Positions 35,840 through 44,753 of a DNA stretch of 64,000 nt are shown one piece after another; position 1 is the first letter of the stretch; each line of letters starts with the position of its first letter. The notes beneath the pieces are model-generated. The model saw only the letters and a list, made by a program, of their open reading frames with translations, ran no database searches and was not told the origin of the DNA. Source of the DNA: CALGFI01 sp963786805 (GTDB lineage: Bacteria > Actinomycetota > UBA4738 > HRBIN12); assembly GCA_963786805.1 (NCBI GenBank), contig CAWBAK010000004.1, positions 434,001-498,000 on the forward strand. Direction: 5' to 3'. Position numbers and translations under genes: made by a program.

Positions 35840-37585
35840 TCAGTTCTCGCAGCCCGCGATCGAGTCGCTGCCCGGGCCTCCGTTGCAGGTGTCGTTGCCC
35901 GGACCGCCGTTGATCGCATCGTTCCCTCCGCCGCCGCGGATGTTGTCATTCCCGGCGCCACCGCGGAGGCCGTCGTTACCAGAGCCACCCTTCAACGCGT
36001 CGTCGCCGCCGCCGCCGAGAACGGTGTCGTTGCCCGCCCCCGCTCTGACGGTATCGCGGCCGCCACCGCCTCGTGCCGTGTCGTCACCAGCGCCGCCGCG
36101 CAGAGTGTCGTCGCCATCTCCACCGGACAGCGTGTCGTTACCGGCTCCCCCGGCGAGCGTGTTGGCGGAGCCGTTCCCGACGAGCGTGTCAGCGAACGCC
36201 GAGCCCGTCACGTTCTCCACGGTGGTGAGGACGAGGGTGTCTGTCCCCTGGCCGGTCGCGACGCCCGTCGCGAGATTCACGTTGACGGCAGCAGCAGCAG
36301 CACCGTAGTGCGCGACATCCGTGCCGTTGCCGCCGTTCATGATGTCGTTCCCGTTGCCTCCGACCAGCCGGTCGTTGCCGTCGTCGCCGTTCAGGGTGTC
36401 GTCCCCGTCGCCCCCGTCGATCGTGTCGTCGCCGACACCCCCCGAGATCACGTTGTTGCCCGTGCTGCCGGTGAGGAGGTCGGCGCCGGAGCCACCGGTC
36501 AGGTTCTCCGTGGTCGTGATGGTGTCGGTCCCCGCGCCGACCGTGTTCTGGGCGGCCACGACCGCAAGGCTCACCGTAACGGCCGCGGCCGACGTGGAGT
36601 AGCTGGCCGTGTCCGTTCCGATGCCGCCGTTGATCCCGTCGTTGCCGAGATCACCGATCAGCGTGTCGTTGCCATCGTCGCCGTTCAGGGTGTCGTCGCC
36701 TGCTCCACCGTTGATCACGTCGTCGCCGGCGGCACCCGAGATGACGTTGTTGACGGTGCTGCCTGTCAGGATGTCTGCTGCCGAGCCACCCGTCAGGTTC
36801 TCGACGTTCGTGATCGTATCGCTCCCCGCGCCTCCGGTGTTCTGCGCCGTTGTCGTCGCGAGGTTCACGGTCAGGGCGGCAGCGATCCCAGTGTACGTCA
36901 GCGTATCGGTCCCGGCGCCCCCGTTGAGCGTGTCCGCGTCCGTTCCGGTACCGCCGTTCAAGGTGTCGTTGCCGTTACCGCCCGTGAGGCTGTCGGCCCC
37001 GGCTTCGCCGTTGATCGTGATCGCGGTCGCGAACGTGGCACCGTTCACGCTGTCGTTACCACCGCCGGTGTTGACGGTGAAGTTCTCGATGCCCGCTTGG
37101 GTGATATCGGACCCGTTCACCTCGAACGGAACGAACGTGATGGTGTCGACTCCTCCCGAGCCCGTGATCGTCAACGAGTCGGTCCCGCCGAGCAGGTCGA
37201 TGTTGAAGTCGTCGTCGTCGTCGAACGAGCCGCCCGCACCACCGTCATTGATGGTGACGCTCTCGTTCCCGGCGGCGCCGTCCACATCGATCGTGCCGAT
37301 GTCGGCGGAATCGTTGTTGTCGCAGTCCCCGTCCGCCTGGGGCGCGATGACGATGTCGCCGTTGGCGGCGAGCGAGAAGGTGACGGAATCGCCCGACGCC
37401 AGGTCGACATTGAGGACTTGATTCGGTGACACGCCCGTGGCTGCTTCGCAGGTCACCGCGGCCATGGCGGGGATCGCCGTTAGGCCGACGACGAAGGTCG
37501 CCGTGAGTACGGAGAACAAGAGCGCGCCGAGCCGCCTCGCAACCTTGCGCGGCCGAGTCGCACGGGCAGTAGCGTGAGCCAACAT
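35840..37585 (-). CDS. Secreted RTX-like calcium-binding repeat protein
   Basis: 581 residues from ATG 37585, with GGGAGG before it. A long signal peptide (GALLFSVLTATFVVGLTAI...AMA) suggests Sec export, unlike classical RTX toxins. An N-terminal beta domain with two cysteines is followed from about residue 190 by many GGxGxDxLxG nonapeptides arranged in three blocks separated by AAALTVNLATTTAQNTGGAG-type linkers, each block ending in VENLTGGS.AD.L.G. These repeats bind calcium as beta-rolls in known proteins. The C-terminus is NDTCNGGPGSDSIAGCEN, a Cys-bounded cap shared with the other RTX proteins here. No type I secretion genes are seen. Confidence 0.9.
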   Translation of the reverse strand: MLAHATARATRPRKVARRLGALLFSVLTATFVVGLTAIPAMAAVTCEAATGVSPNQVLNVDLASGDSVTFSLAANGDIVIAPQADGDCDNNDSADIGTIDVDGAAGNESVTINDGGAGGSFDDDDDFNIDLLGGTDSLTITGSGGVDTITFVPFEVNGSDITQAGIENFTVNTGGGNDSVNGATFATAITINGEAGADSLTGGNGNDTLNGGTGTDADTLNGGAGTDTLTYTGIAAALTVNLATTTAQNTGGAGSDTITNVENLTGGSAADILTGSTVNNVISGAAGDDVINGGAGDDTLNGDDGNDTLIGDLGNDGINGGIGTDTASYSTSAAAVTVSLAVVAAQNTVGAGTDTITTTENLTGGSGADLLTGSTGNNVISGGVGDDTIDGGDGDDTLNGDDGNDRLVGGNGNDIMNGGNGTDVAHYGAAAAAVNVNLATGVATGQGTDTLVLTTVENVTGSAFADTLVGNGSANTLAGGAGNDTLSGGDGDDTLRGGAGDDTARGGGGRDTVRAGAGNDTVLGGGGDDALKGGSGNDGLRGGAGNDNIRGGGGNDAINGGPGNDTCNGGPGSDSIAGCEN

Positions 37586-37607
37586 GTGGTCCTCCCTTAG
37601 TCCAAGA

Positions 37608-37627
37608 CGCTGCGGGGGAAGCGCCCC
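37608..37627 (-). promoter_or_regulatory. GC-rich hairpin in the leader of the first RTX gene
   Basis: GCGGGGG and CCCCCGC form a perfect 7-bp stem with a 6-base loop, about 22-42 bases upstream of ATG 37585, just ahead of the GGGAGG ribosome site. The second RTX gene also has strong stems in its leader, so this may be a shared post-transcriptional control. Confidence 0.4.
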
Positions 37628-37744
37628 CCGCCAGACCCCCAACCCTATGCATCGTTGCTTCCAGAATCAAGGCATGCCGAAGGGAACCTGAGACCGACCC
37701 AGAGCGTCTACACCCGTTTACGCATTTCCGGCACCCGAAACTAC

Positions 37745-38105
37745 CCGGCTCCTGCCAGACCATCCGGGCGGAAGCGGATCGCACAGCGACTGCGCCGTGG
37801 CGGGACGTCTCTCGACGACCCTACTGAACCGTTGGCGCGTGATCAGGTTCTGCAGCTCATACGGATCCTCGTCGTATCGGTAACTCCTCCTCTCCCGTCG
37901 TGAGCCGTGTATAGAGGTCGTTCGCCGTGCGGAACGAGCAAAACGGCGGCGCCCTCCCCTCGAGGCCTCGCCGAACAGTCCCGTCCGATAACCGACCTCG
38001 TTCAGCCACGTCGCGAGCGTCGAGGAGTCGTCGAAGGCCGCGAAGCCGCCGCTCGGGCCGTCGTTCCCGTACACCCCATTGGGAGTGCAGGAACACGATC
38101 CCGCG
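37745..38105 (-). pseudogene. Remnant of a sulfatase gene (internal deletion and frameshifts)
   Basis: In this otherwise gene-free stretch (37586-38205) the minus strand encodes pieces of a sulfatase. The N-side piece TPNGVYGNDGPSGGFAAF...STLATWLNEVGYRTGLFGEA matches the region after the active-site Cys in family members; then, after a frame change, RTANDLYTRLTTGEEEL and YRYDEDPYELQNLI match the C-terminal end. The roughly 350 residues between, and the catalytic CxPSR motif, are missing. It is a decayed gene, not a sequencing error, because most of the body is gone. Confidence 0.75.
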
Positions 38106-38142
38106 CTTCATCCGCACTCCCGACGAGACGAGGGCCTTAGAC

Positions 38143-38176
38143 AAGGAATCGGCCCCCTTTCGGGGGCCGATTCCTT
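38143..38176 (-). terminator. Perfect 15-bp terminator hairpin downstream of the second RTX gene
   Basis: 38143-38157 pairs perfectly with 38162-38176 around a TTTC loop. It begins 30 bases after the stop of the minus-strand RTX gene at 38206 and is the best intrinsic terminator in the window. Being symmetric, it may also stop plus-strand transcripts. Confidence 0.8.
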
Positions 38177-38205
38177 TGCGTTCTGCGGTGCTACGCGTTT
38201 GGTCC

Positions 38206-40023
38206 TTAGACCAGACGAGCCGCCTGCGGAGCCCGAGGGTTCCCTCGTGTCCCGCAGCTCCGCCGGATCTCGACCTGGCTGCAAGTGTCGTTGCCCTTGC
38301 CGCCGTTGCCGACGTCCGTGCCGGAGCCACCGAACAGCCGGTCGTTGCCGGCAGCACCACGGAGGGTGTCGTCGCCATTGACGCCGCGAAGCACGTCGTT
38401 GCCCTTGCCACCCTTCAGTGTGTCGTTCCCGCTGAAGCCGGTCAGCGTGTCGTTACCGCCGCGGCCGTTGAACAGGAAGTTGACCGTGCCGCCGCCCGCG
38501 AACGGGCCGCCGGTGATCTGGTCGTTGAACTGGGAGCCTACGACGATCTCGACGATGTCGCCGAAACCATCATCGCCTTCGCCGCTGGCGAACCCGAGGC
38601 TCAGGTCGACGTTGACACCGTTGGCCGAGTTGATGAAGCTCACTCGGTCGGCGCCGGTTCCACCGGTGAAGGTGTCGTTGCCCTCACGGCCGACCAGCGT
38701 GTCGTTGCCCGCGAAACCACTCAGGATGTCGTCGCCGACACCACCATCGAGGAGGTTGCGCACGTCGTTACCGAGGAGCGTGTCGTTCGACGAGCCACCG
38801 ATCGCATGGTCCAGGCTGTCAGCCGTGAACGGTCCGAGCGGAGCGACGCCGTTGTCCAGCGCATCCAGGTCGATCAACTGGCCCGAGGTCTTCGCGGACG
38901 CGTCGACCAGGTCGATCCCAGCCCCACCGACGAACGTGTTGGTGGTCGGGTCGTCCCAGATCAGGACGTTGCCGGCCGCTGCCCCGACGAAGTTGGTCGG
39001 GCCGTCGAACGTGTCGGCACCCTGACCCGTGGCGGTACCGAGCGCCGGGGTGATCGTCATCGCGGCCGACGAGGTCGACCAGTCGATCGTGTCACCAGCG
39101 TCGCCGGTGACATCGTCGTCGCCGTCACCCGGAGTGTAGGCCGAATCCCCACATCCACCATCGTCCAGCGTGTCGGCCCCAGTACCGGTGATGACGATCT
39201 CGAAGCAGTCGATGGAGTCGACCTCTTCTCCCGCGTCATCGTTGTCACCGTCGGCGTTGGCATCACGGCCCGCGTCGCTCCCGTTCAGGACGAACGTGGA
39301 GGTCGTGCGGGTCGCGTAGCTGAGCGTGTCCACGCCGCTGCCGCCGCTGACGTCGCCGTCATCGGCCGTGCCCGGAGACAGGACGTCGTCGCCGTCGTGG
39401 CCGTGCAGACGGTCAACCACGAAGGTCAATGCGCTCGCGTCCCACACGTCGTCTCCGTCGCAGCCCTCAGCGTCGTATTGCTCGACCCCGAGGACCTCAC
39501 CGAGGCCGCCGTTCAGGTTGAACGTCGTGTTCGTCAGGACGACCGTGTTGTCCTGGTCGCAGTTGACGAAGATCCCCAGCAGGTCGGTCGTGAGCGCCGG
39601 GTTCGCTCCGAGGTCGATGTGCCACGCGATCGCGGTACTGAACGTTCCGCCGCTGGCCTCATCGATGTCGAATTCCTCGGCGTCGCTCGGCGCGCCGAGA
39701 ACGACGATGGAGACGGTGTTCGAGTTCGACGCGCTACCACAGGCGACGAAGCCGGTGACTCCGTCGTCGAACAGGATCGCCCCCGCCGGCGCCGCCGGAT
39801 CGAGGTCGTCCGCAGTCGTCTCCACAGCCACGGCCGCAGTGGCGCCCGGGTCGATCGTGATGTTGATCGTGTCGGTGGCGGGGTTGTACGTGCAGGCTGT
39901 TACGGCCGACGCTACCCCGGCTCCGACGATCGCCAGGGCCTGGAAGCCGACGAGAGCGAAGGTGGTTACCAGCGCTCTCGAGGCCATGCCCCGGCGAGAT
40001 TTCCCTTTACGGAGGAAGCTCAT
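38206..40023 (-). CDS. Secreted RTX-like calcium-binding repeat protein
   Basis: 605 residues from ATG 40023, with AAAGGAG seven bases before it. Signal peptide ALVTTFALVGFQALAIVGAG...ASA. An N-terminal beta domain of about 190 residues with several Cys, then GGxGxD repeats (HDGDDVLSPGTADDGDVSGGSG; GGVGDDILSGFAGNDTLVG; NGRGGNDTLTGFSGNDTLKG in order) and a Cys-bounded end (GNDTCSQVEIRRSC). It is a paralogue in architecture of the 35840-37585 protein but its N-domain differs. Its gene lies downstream of the membrane-tethered sigma factor in the same direction and has a structured leader. Confidence 0.9.
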   Translation of the reverse strand: MSFLRKGKSRRGMASRALVTTFALVGFQALAIVGAGVASAVTACTYNPATDTINITIDPGATAAVAVETTADDLDPAAPAGAILFDDGVTGFVACGSASNSNTVSIVVLGAPSDAEEFDIDEASGGTFSTAIAWHIDLGANPALTTDLLGIFVNCDQDNTVVLTNTTFNLNGGLGEVLGVEQYDAEGCDGDDVWDASALTFVVDRLHGHDGDDVLSPGTADDGDVSGGSGVDTLSYATRTTSTFVLNGSDAGRDANADGDNDDAGEEVDSIDCFEIVITGTGADTLDDGGCGDSAYTPGDGDDDVTGDAGDTIDWSTSSAAMTITPALGTATGQGADTFDGPTNFVGAAAGNVLIWDDPTTNTFVGGAGIDLVDASAKTSGQLIDLDALDNGVAPLGPFTADSLDHAIGGSSNDTLLGNDVRNLLDGGVGDDILSGFAGNDTLVGREGNDTFTGGTGADRVSFINSANGVNVDLSLGFASGEGDDGFGDIVEIVVGSQFNDQITGGPFAGGGTVNFLFNGRGGNDTLTGFSGNDTLKGGKGNDVLRGVNGDDTLRGAAGNDRLFGGSGTDVGNGGKGNDTCSQVEIRRSCGTRGNPRAPQAARLV

Positions 40024-40068
40024 AAATGGGCTCCTTTCTCTCCTCCGTCCAAAACGAACAAGTTCCGC

Positions 40069-40152
40069 GCAGGGACGCAAAGACCCTGCAGGGGGAAGTC
40101 CGGGCGGATGCTATGCCCGTGAACCTGGCGAGTCAAATACGCCAACCTCCCC
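40069..40152 (-). ncRNA. Structured leader element upstream of the second RTX gene (candidate cis-regulatory RNA)
   Basis: Three consecutive hairpins, each with a 9-base loop: 40069-40074/40084-40089, 40101-40105/40115-40119 and 40127-40130/40140-40143. GGGGA at 40092-40096 can pair with TCCCC at 40148-40152, closing the second and third stems into a three-way junction. It lies 46-129 bases upstream of ATG 40023. The strand is set by the gene it precedes; the structure is equally possible on the plus strand. No riboswitch class could be named with confidence. Confidence 0.4.
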
Positions 40153-40282
40153 TTGCCACACCCAGCTTCCGGTGCTGGGGCGCCGCGTCCCCCCTTTCGG
40201 GCGTCCATACGCGGGAGCGGCCTTCGCCGCTTCCGGTCTAGATAACGGCGCTCGTATCGAAAGGTTGCTGGGGGCCAAGGTT

Positions 40283-41872
40283 TTAGGCAGCCGCGTCGCT
40301 CAGGCTCATCGACCCGCCGTACATCGTGCCATCCACCCAGACCCTCAGCGTGGCTGAGACGAAGCCTCGGCTGGGGAGGCCCGCGACGGGGGTCTCTGGG
40401 TTCAACAGGTCGAAGGTTCCCTCGAAGCGATACACCGTGGAGCCGTCAGCATTCGGTGCCGTGTCGGCCAGGGTGGCAACGCCACCGTAGAGATGGATCC
40501 CCGCGGCCGACGTGAGCCCGACTCGGAATTCGATCTGTCCGCCCGTGGGGTCAACCCCGCCCCATTGCTGGAGAGAGAACGGCCACGTGAGATCTCCTAC
40601 CGAGTCCCGGGCGCCTCCCTTGACGACCTGGGAGAACTGGAATCCTCCATCGGTCCGCTCAACCTGCGACGATGCTCGCGAAGACCCATCACACGTGCAA
40701 ACTTCAACGGATTCGGTTGAAGTGCCGAAGTCGAAGGACCAGGCCGGCGCGGGTGGCACGGTCGGCTCGGGCGAGGGCTCCGGCTCGGGCGACGGCTCGG
40801 GGGATGGGGCCGGAGCCGGGGGTACCGTCGGCTCCGGGGAAGGAATCACGACGGGAGTCGGCTCCACCGGATCGGGATCGACGCGGTCGCGGTCTCTCGG
40901 CACTCGCTCCCGCACCGGCGGAGACAGGACCTCCGCCTTCGGCTCGAGCGGTGGCGCGTCGATGACCTCTGGGGCGGCGATGGGGGCTTCCGCCCGGTCG
41001 ACCCGCTCGCCGCGGTCCTTCACGATCGTGGCCGCGCCGACGGTGACGCCGCCGGCCACCAACAGAGTCATCCCGGCGGCAAGGACCCGCTCGCCGAATC
41101 CGGCCCCGCTCGCGACGACCGCGGGACTGGACGCGACGCTCGACACGACCTCGGGGGTGGCCACCTGGGCGACCTGTCCGACGTGGGCAACCCGATCGAC
41201 GACGCGCTTGGCGAGGTGCGTGGCCTGGAGCAGCCAGAGGAGCGGAAGCACCGCGATGGCGGCCAGTCCGCCCTTCTCGGTCACGGCGAGGAGCCAGCGG
41301 CGCCGGAAGCTGCCTTTGGCCCGATGGATCAGGGCCTTGGCCTGCGCGGGCGACATCTCCATGACCTCGCCGATCTCCCGGTGCGAGCGCCCCTCAAGCT
41401 CGCGAAGGACGAGCGCGGTCCGGTGGCTCTCGGGAAGGCCAGACAGGACCGAGAGCACCAGGTCCCGTTCGATGAGCCGTTCGACGGCATCTTCCGGGCC
41501 CTGGGCGGGATCGACCCGCTCGAACTGCTCAAGCGGCTCGTCGTCTACCAAAGGACGGCGCGTGCGCGTTCGGATCGCGTCCAACGACACGTTCGTCGCG
41601 ATCCGTCCGATCCACGGCTGGAGCGCATACCTGCCGTTGAATCGGTAGAGGCCCTGGAAGACCCGGATCATGGTCTCCTGCAGGGCCTCGTCGGCGTCGT
41701 GCGCATTGGGTAGGAATCGCTGGCACACGTGCCTGGCGAGCCCGGAGTACCGACGGTGGATCTCGACGAAGGCCTCGGGGTGCCCGGCCTGGAAGTCGAG
41801 AACGAGCATGCGGTCATCCAGGGCTTTGTAATCGCCCTGTCCGTTGCGTAGGTCGGTAACCCTGATGACCAC
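40283..41872 (-). CDS. ECF sigma factor fused to a transmembrane segment and an extracytoplasmic domain
   Basis: 529 residues from GTG 41872 (AAAGGGAG before it). Residues about 20-180 are an ECF sigma factor: region 2 (HPEAFVEIHRRYSGLARHV ... DEALQETMIRVFQGLYRF...QPWIGRIATNVSLDAIR) and region 4 (GLPESHRTALVLRELEGRSHREIGEVMEMSPAQAKALIHRAKG). Hydrophobic segments follow (GGLAAIAVLPLLWLLQA at about 200 and AAGMTLLVAGGVTVGAA at about 260), then a Pro/Glu repeat linker (PSPEPSPEPEPSPEP) and a C-terminal beta-rich domain of about 140 residues with C-T-C. The outside domain could sense a signal or act as a built-in anti-sigma tether. The adjacent downstream gene is an RTX protein. Confidence 0.85.
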   Translation of the reverse strand: MVIRVTDLRNGQGDYKALDDRMLVLDFQAGHPEAFVEIHRRYSGLARHVCQRFLPNAHDADEALQETMIRVFQGLYRFNGRYALQPWIGRIATNVSLDAIRTRTRRPLVDDEPLEQFERVDPAQGPEDAVERLIERDLVLSVLSGLPESHRTALVLRELEGRSHREIGEVMEMSPAQAKALIHRAKGSFRRRWLLAVTEKGGLAAIAVLPLLWLLQATHLAKRVVDRVAHVGQVAQVATPEVVSSVASSPAVVASGAGFGERVLAAGMTLLVAGGVTVGAATIVKDRGERVDRAEAPIAAPEVIDAPPLEPKAEVLSPPVRERVPRDRDRVDPDPVEPTPVVIPSPEPTVPPAPAPSPEPSPEPEPSPEPTVPPAPAWSFDFGTSTESVEVCTCDGSSRASSQVERTDGGFQFSQVVKGGARDSVGDLTWPFSLQQWGGVDPTGGQIEFRVGLTSAAGIHLYGGVATLADTAPNADGSTVYRFEGTFDLLNPETPVAGLPSRGFVSATLRVWVDGTMYGGSMSLSDAAA

Positions 41873-42033
41873 AGTTCTCCCTTTAACGGAACGCCGGGTG
41901 ATCGTCAAAGGTTGCACGCAGAACGGCTATTCTCGCCCGCCCTCGGTCCCAACCAGCGTAACAGGAGCCCAGAGCCACCGGCCTCGGCTGACCTGGGGAC
42001 GCTCATCGGAGGCAGGGAGCCGGCGGAGCCGGC

Positions 42034-43479
42034 CTAGGGGGTCGGGTCCAGGATCAGCGGGTCCCGCGGTTGCTGCCGGAAGTTGAAAGCGCCGGTGAGA
42101 TCGCCGAGAACCTCGACCTCCTCGCGCACCGTCGGGCGTGAGTCCGGGCGGTCGAGCGTCGCCGGATCCAAGCGCTCCCCATCGAGGAACCGATCCTCGA
42201 TCAGCTTCAGGTAGGCGTCGAAGCTCAGCATCTGGTGGTCGATGTAGCCCTGCCTGGCGAACGGACTGATGACCAGCGAGGGAACGCGCAGGCCGTAGCC
42301 GGCATCGTCGACCCTGGGCGGCAGCACGTGGTCGTAGAAACCGCCCCAGTCGTCCCAGGTGAGGAAGATCGCGCTCGACTCCCAGGCATCGCTGTTGCCG
42401 ACCGCGTTGATCAATCGCGTCACGTACGCCTGGCCCGCGTCGATCCCGCGCCCCGAGGACGGGTGGTCGCTCGCGCTTCCCGGGATGACCCAACTCACCG
42501 AGGGAAGGCTCCCGTCTCGAACCTGAGCAAGGAAGTCGTCGTGGGTCAGGATGCGGTCGAGCTGGTCGGTCTCGTGCAGCGTCGTGAAGCCCGGCAGCGG
42601 GTTGCGGGTGGACGGCGTGTTCTCGCCGCGAAGGTCGTCGCACGGCGGGAACACACAGGTCCCGTCGGCCACGTAGTACCCCCACGACACGTCCTCTCGG
42701 TCCAGAAGCCACGTGATGTCGGTCCAGGCGTAGATCGGCCGCTCGCCGTACTCCCACCGCTGTTCGGGAGTCTTCAGGTCCACGTTCGAGATGCACGACA
42801 TCGGGTCCCGCGGGTCGGAGCAGACGGCCGACCATCCGGACACGAGGAACAGGTGGGCCGGCAACGTCCAGCCGTCGGTGGGGCCGAACATCCGGTCGTG
42901 GAGAACGAACTCGTCCGCGTAGCGCCAATAGTTGGGGATGTTCCGCCGGTCCAGGTAGCTCATGACGTCGGGCTGCAGATCGGGACCGACGAAGGGACGG
43001 CACTTCGCCGAGCGCCGCGCGACGCACCACTTCTCCGCTTCCGGGAGCGCCGCGATGTGGCCCTGCATCGATCCGCCGTCGATCGAGCGGACGGACGCCT
43101 TCTGGTTGTGCGGGCCTCCTTTGTATTCCTGCGCGCGCGAGTGATACGGGCAGGAGGGGTGCCCCAGGATGGGATCGGGGATGCAGTTCACCGGCTCGCC
43201 GTCGACGATCGTGAAACCGTCGGCTCCCGGATAGGTCCCGAAGTAGTGATCGAAGGACCGGTTCTCCTGCACGATGAAGATCAGGTGATCGAGCTTGCGG
43301 AGGCCGGAGCCGGGCCCGACGACCTCGCCACTCGCGTTCCGGATCGCCGCGTCGACGGCTGAGCCCGAGGACGCGAGGATCGCGCTCGGCAGCACGACGG
43401 CCAGCGCAACGAGCGCGCCGATGATCGGCGCACGCAAGCTCTCGATCCGCGAGGGCACGCGGAGCCGATCGATCCTCAT
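42034..43479 (-). CDS. Secreted phosphoesterase (phospholipase C / acid phosphatase family)
   Basis: 481 residues from ATG 43479. Signal/anchor segment PIIGALVALAVVLPSAILAS, then the family hallmark LDHLIFIVQENRSFDHYFGTYPG with the metal-binding Glu-Asn, PTDGWTLPAHLFLVSGWSA, and the late motif SSAIFLTWDDWGGFYDHV plus RVPSLVISPFAR. These match PF04185 phosphoesterases, which hydrolyse phospholipids or phosphate monoesters outside the cell. It has many Cys. With the pst system in the same window it could feed phosphate scavenging, but no PHO box is seen before it. Confidence 0.93.
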   Translation of the reverse strand: MRIDRLRVPSRIESLRAPIIGALVALAVVLPSAILASSGSAVDAAIRNASGEVVGPGSGLRKLDHLIFIVQENRSFDHYFGTYPGADGFTIVDGEPVNCIPDPILGHPSCPYHSRAQEYKGGPHNQKASVRSIDGGSMQGHIAALPEAEKWCVARRSAKCRPFVGPDLQPDVMSYLDRRNIPNYWRYADEFVLHDRMFGPTDGWTLPAHLFLVSGWSAVCSDPRDPMSCISNVDLKTPEQRWEYGERPIYAWTDITWLLDREDVSWGYYVADGTCVFPPCDDLRGENTPSTRNPLPGFTTLHETDQLDRILTHDDFLAQVRDGSLPSVSWVIPGSASDHPSSGRGIDAGQAYVTRLINAVGNSDAWESSAIFLTWDDWGGFYDHVLPPRVDDAGYGLRVPSLVISPFARQGYIDHQMLSFDAYLKLIEDRFLDGERLDPATLDRPDSRPTVREEVEVLGDLTGAFNFRQQPRDPLILDPTP

Positions 43480-43674
43480 CGAGGCCTCGACTCTAAGCGC
43501 ACGCACGTTCGGGCGGGTGTGGGGCGACCTGGTGACTTGGCCACTTCGAGCGTATCGGCCGCCTGGCGCCGGAACCGTAGGCGGCGGTGTGGGCCGAGGG
43601 GGCAACCACGGCCGGCCGCAGCCTAGGACGTTGCGCGGTAGAGGGGTGCCGGATGCCGCCGTACGGTCAGTTCG

Positions 43675-44724
43675 ATGCACCTCGTCCCCACCACCCGACG
43701 TTTGGTGGCGGTCGCCCTCGCGGCGGCCCTGGTCGTTGGCGTCGCGCCGGGTGTGGTTGCCGGTGCGGACGACGAGGTGGATCAGGTCCTCAAGGAGCTC
43801 CACAAGACCAAGGATCGGATCCGGGCCCGCTCCCACAAGCTCCGCCTGCTCCAGCGAGACCTCAACCGGCTCGCGACCTCCATCTCGCAGAACGAGGCAC
43901 AGATCCACGAGGCCGACGAGCGGATGGGGGTGCTCGAGGGCGAGATCGACGTGCTGGAGGACGAGAACCTCGTGCTCGAGGGCCGGCTCGGGGACCGCAA
44001 CCGCGAGGCCTACATCCTGGGACCGGGCGCGCCATTCCTCTACTTGCTGACCGCGACCTCGGCCGAGGACGCGGCGGCGCGGATGTCGATCCTCACCGAG
44101 ATGAACCGCCGGGACGCCGAGCTCGCGGTCGCGGTTCACCAGAACACGCAACGGCTCGGACGCGCGCGGGTCGAGCTGGTCCGGCTCCAAAGGACCCGGC
44201 AGCTCTCGATCCAGCAGCTCGAGCTCGACAAGGCCGAACTCCGGGAGCGACTCGCCGACGTCCGGAAGCTCTACGCGAGCCTCCAGATCATCAAGGAAGA
44301 GATCCTGTACCGGCTCTCCCGGATCCGGCCCTTCGCCGTGTGTCCGATCCAGGGTCCGCACGCGATCGCGAACGACTTCGGCATCTGGGTCCATCGCTCG
44401 AAGGAGCGGGGCGGAGACCACGTCCACCAGGGCAACGACATGATGTCCCCGATGGGAACCCCGGTCGTCGCGCCGTTCGATGGCGTCGCGGTCGCCGCCC
44501 CGAACAAGCTGGGCGGCCTGGCGGTCAAGGTGTTCGGCGACTACGGATACGTGTACATGGCCCACTCGTCCAGCTACGGCCAGCTCGGAGCGGTCGAGAC
44601 CGGCGATGTGGTCGCGTACGTCGGAGCCACCGGAAACACGGGCGCGCCACACGTTCACTTCGAGTGGCATCCGGGCAACGGCGCGGCGGTCGACCCCTAC
44701 CCGTTCCTGATGAAGGTCTGCTAG
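43675..44724 (+). CDS. Secreted M23 family metallopeptidase with N-terminal coiled coil (EnvC-like)
   Basis: 349 residues. Signal peptide RRLVAVALAAALVVGVAPGVVAGA, a long coiled coil (about 32-225, with a short break at ILGPGAPFLYLL), then an LytM/M23 domain. Its zinc and catalytic motifs are only partly conserved: HVHQGNDM holds the H-x3-D and HVHFEWHPG the HxH, so both metal motifs are present. The family cuts peptidoglycan cross-bridges or activates amidases. TACGGT ends seven bases before the ATG. Confidence 0.92.
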   Translation: MHLVPTTRRLVAVALAAALVVGVAPGVVAGADDEVDQVLKELHKTKDRIRARSHKLRLLQRDLNRLATSISQNEAQIHEADERMGVLEGEIDVLEDENLVLEGRLGDRNREAYILGPGAPFLYLLTATSAEDAAARMSILTEMNRRDAELAVAVHQNTQRLGRARVELVRLQRTRQLSIQQLELDKAELRERLADVRKLYASLQIIKEEILYRLSRIRPFAVCPIQGPHAIANDFGIWVHRSKERGGDHVHQGNDMMSPMGTPVVAPFDGVAVAAPNKLGGLAVKVFGDYGYVYMAHSSSYGQLGAVETGDVVAYVGATGNTGAPHVHFEWHPGNGAAVDPYPFLMKVC

Positions 44725-44753
44725 GCGCTCCGGGCGAGTCGGCCGCTCCTCGT

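Noticed and set aside
37245..37784. Minus-strand open frame of about 179 codons overlapping the start of the first RTX gene
   Set aside because: It is out of frame with the RTX gene, low in complexity and covers its ribosome site; no family match.
35840..40023. Short periodic DNA repeats that could be mistaken for a CRISPR array or satellite
   Set aside because: The period is 27 bases and in frame; it encodes GGxGxDxLx nonapeptides. Units are divergent and there are no equal spacers or cas genes.
40060..40160. c-di-GMP-I riboswitch, or RNase P fragment (GGAAGTCCGGGC)
   Set aside because: Only about ten bases match the c-di-GMP core and the tetraloop-receptor parts are absent; the RNase P match lacks all other conserved regions. 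It also lies on the strand opposite to the genes.
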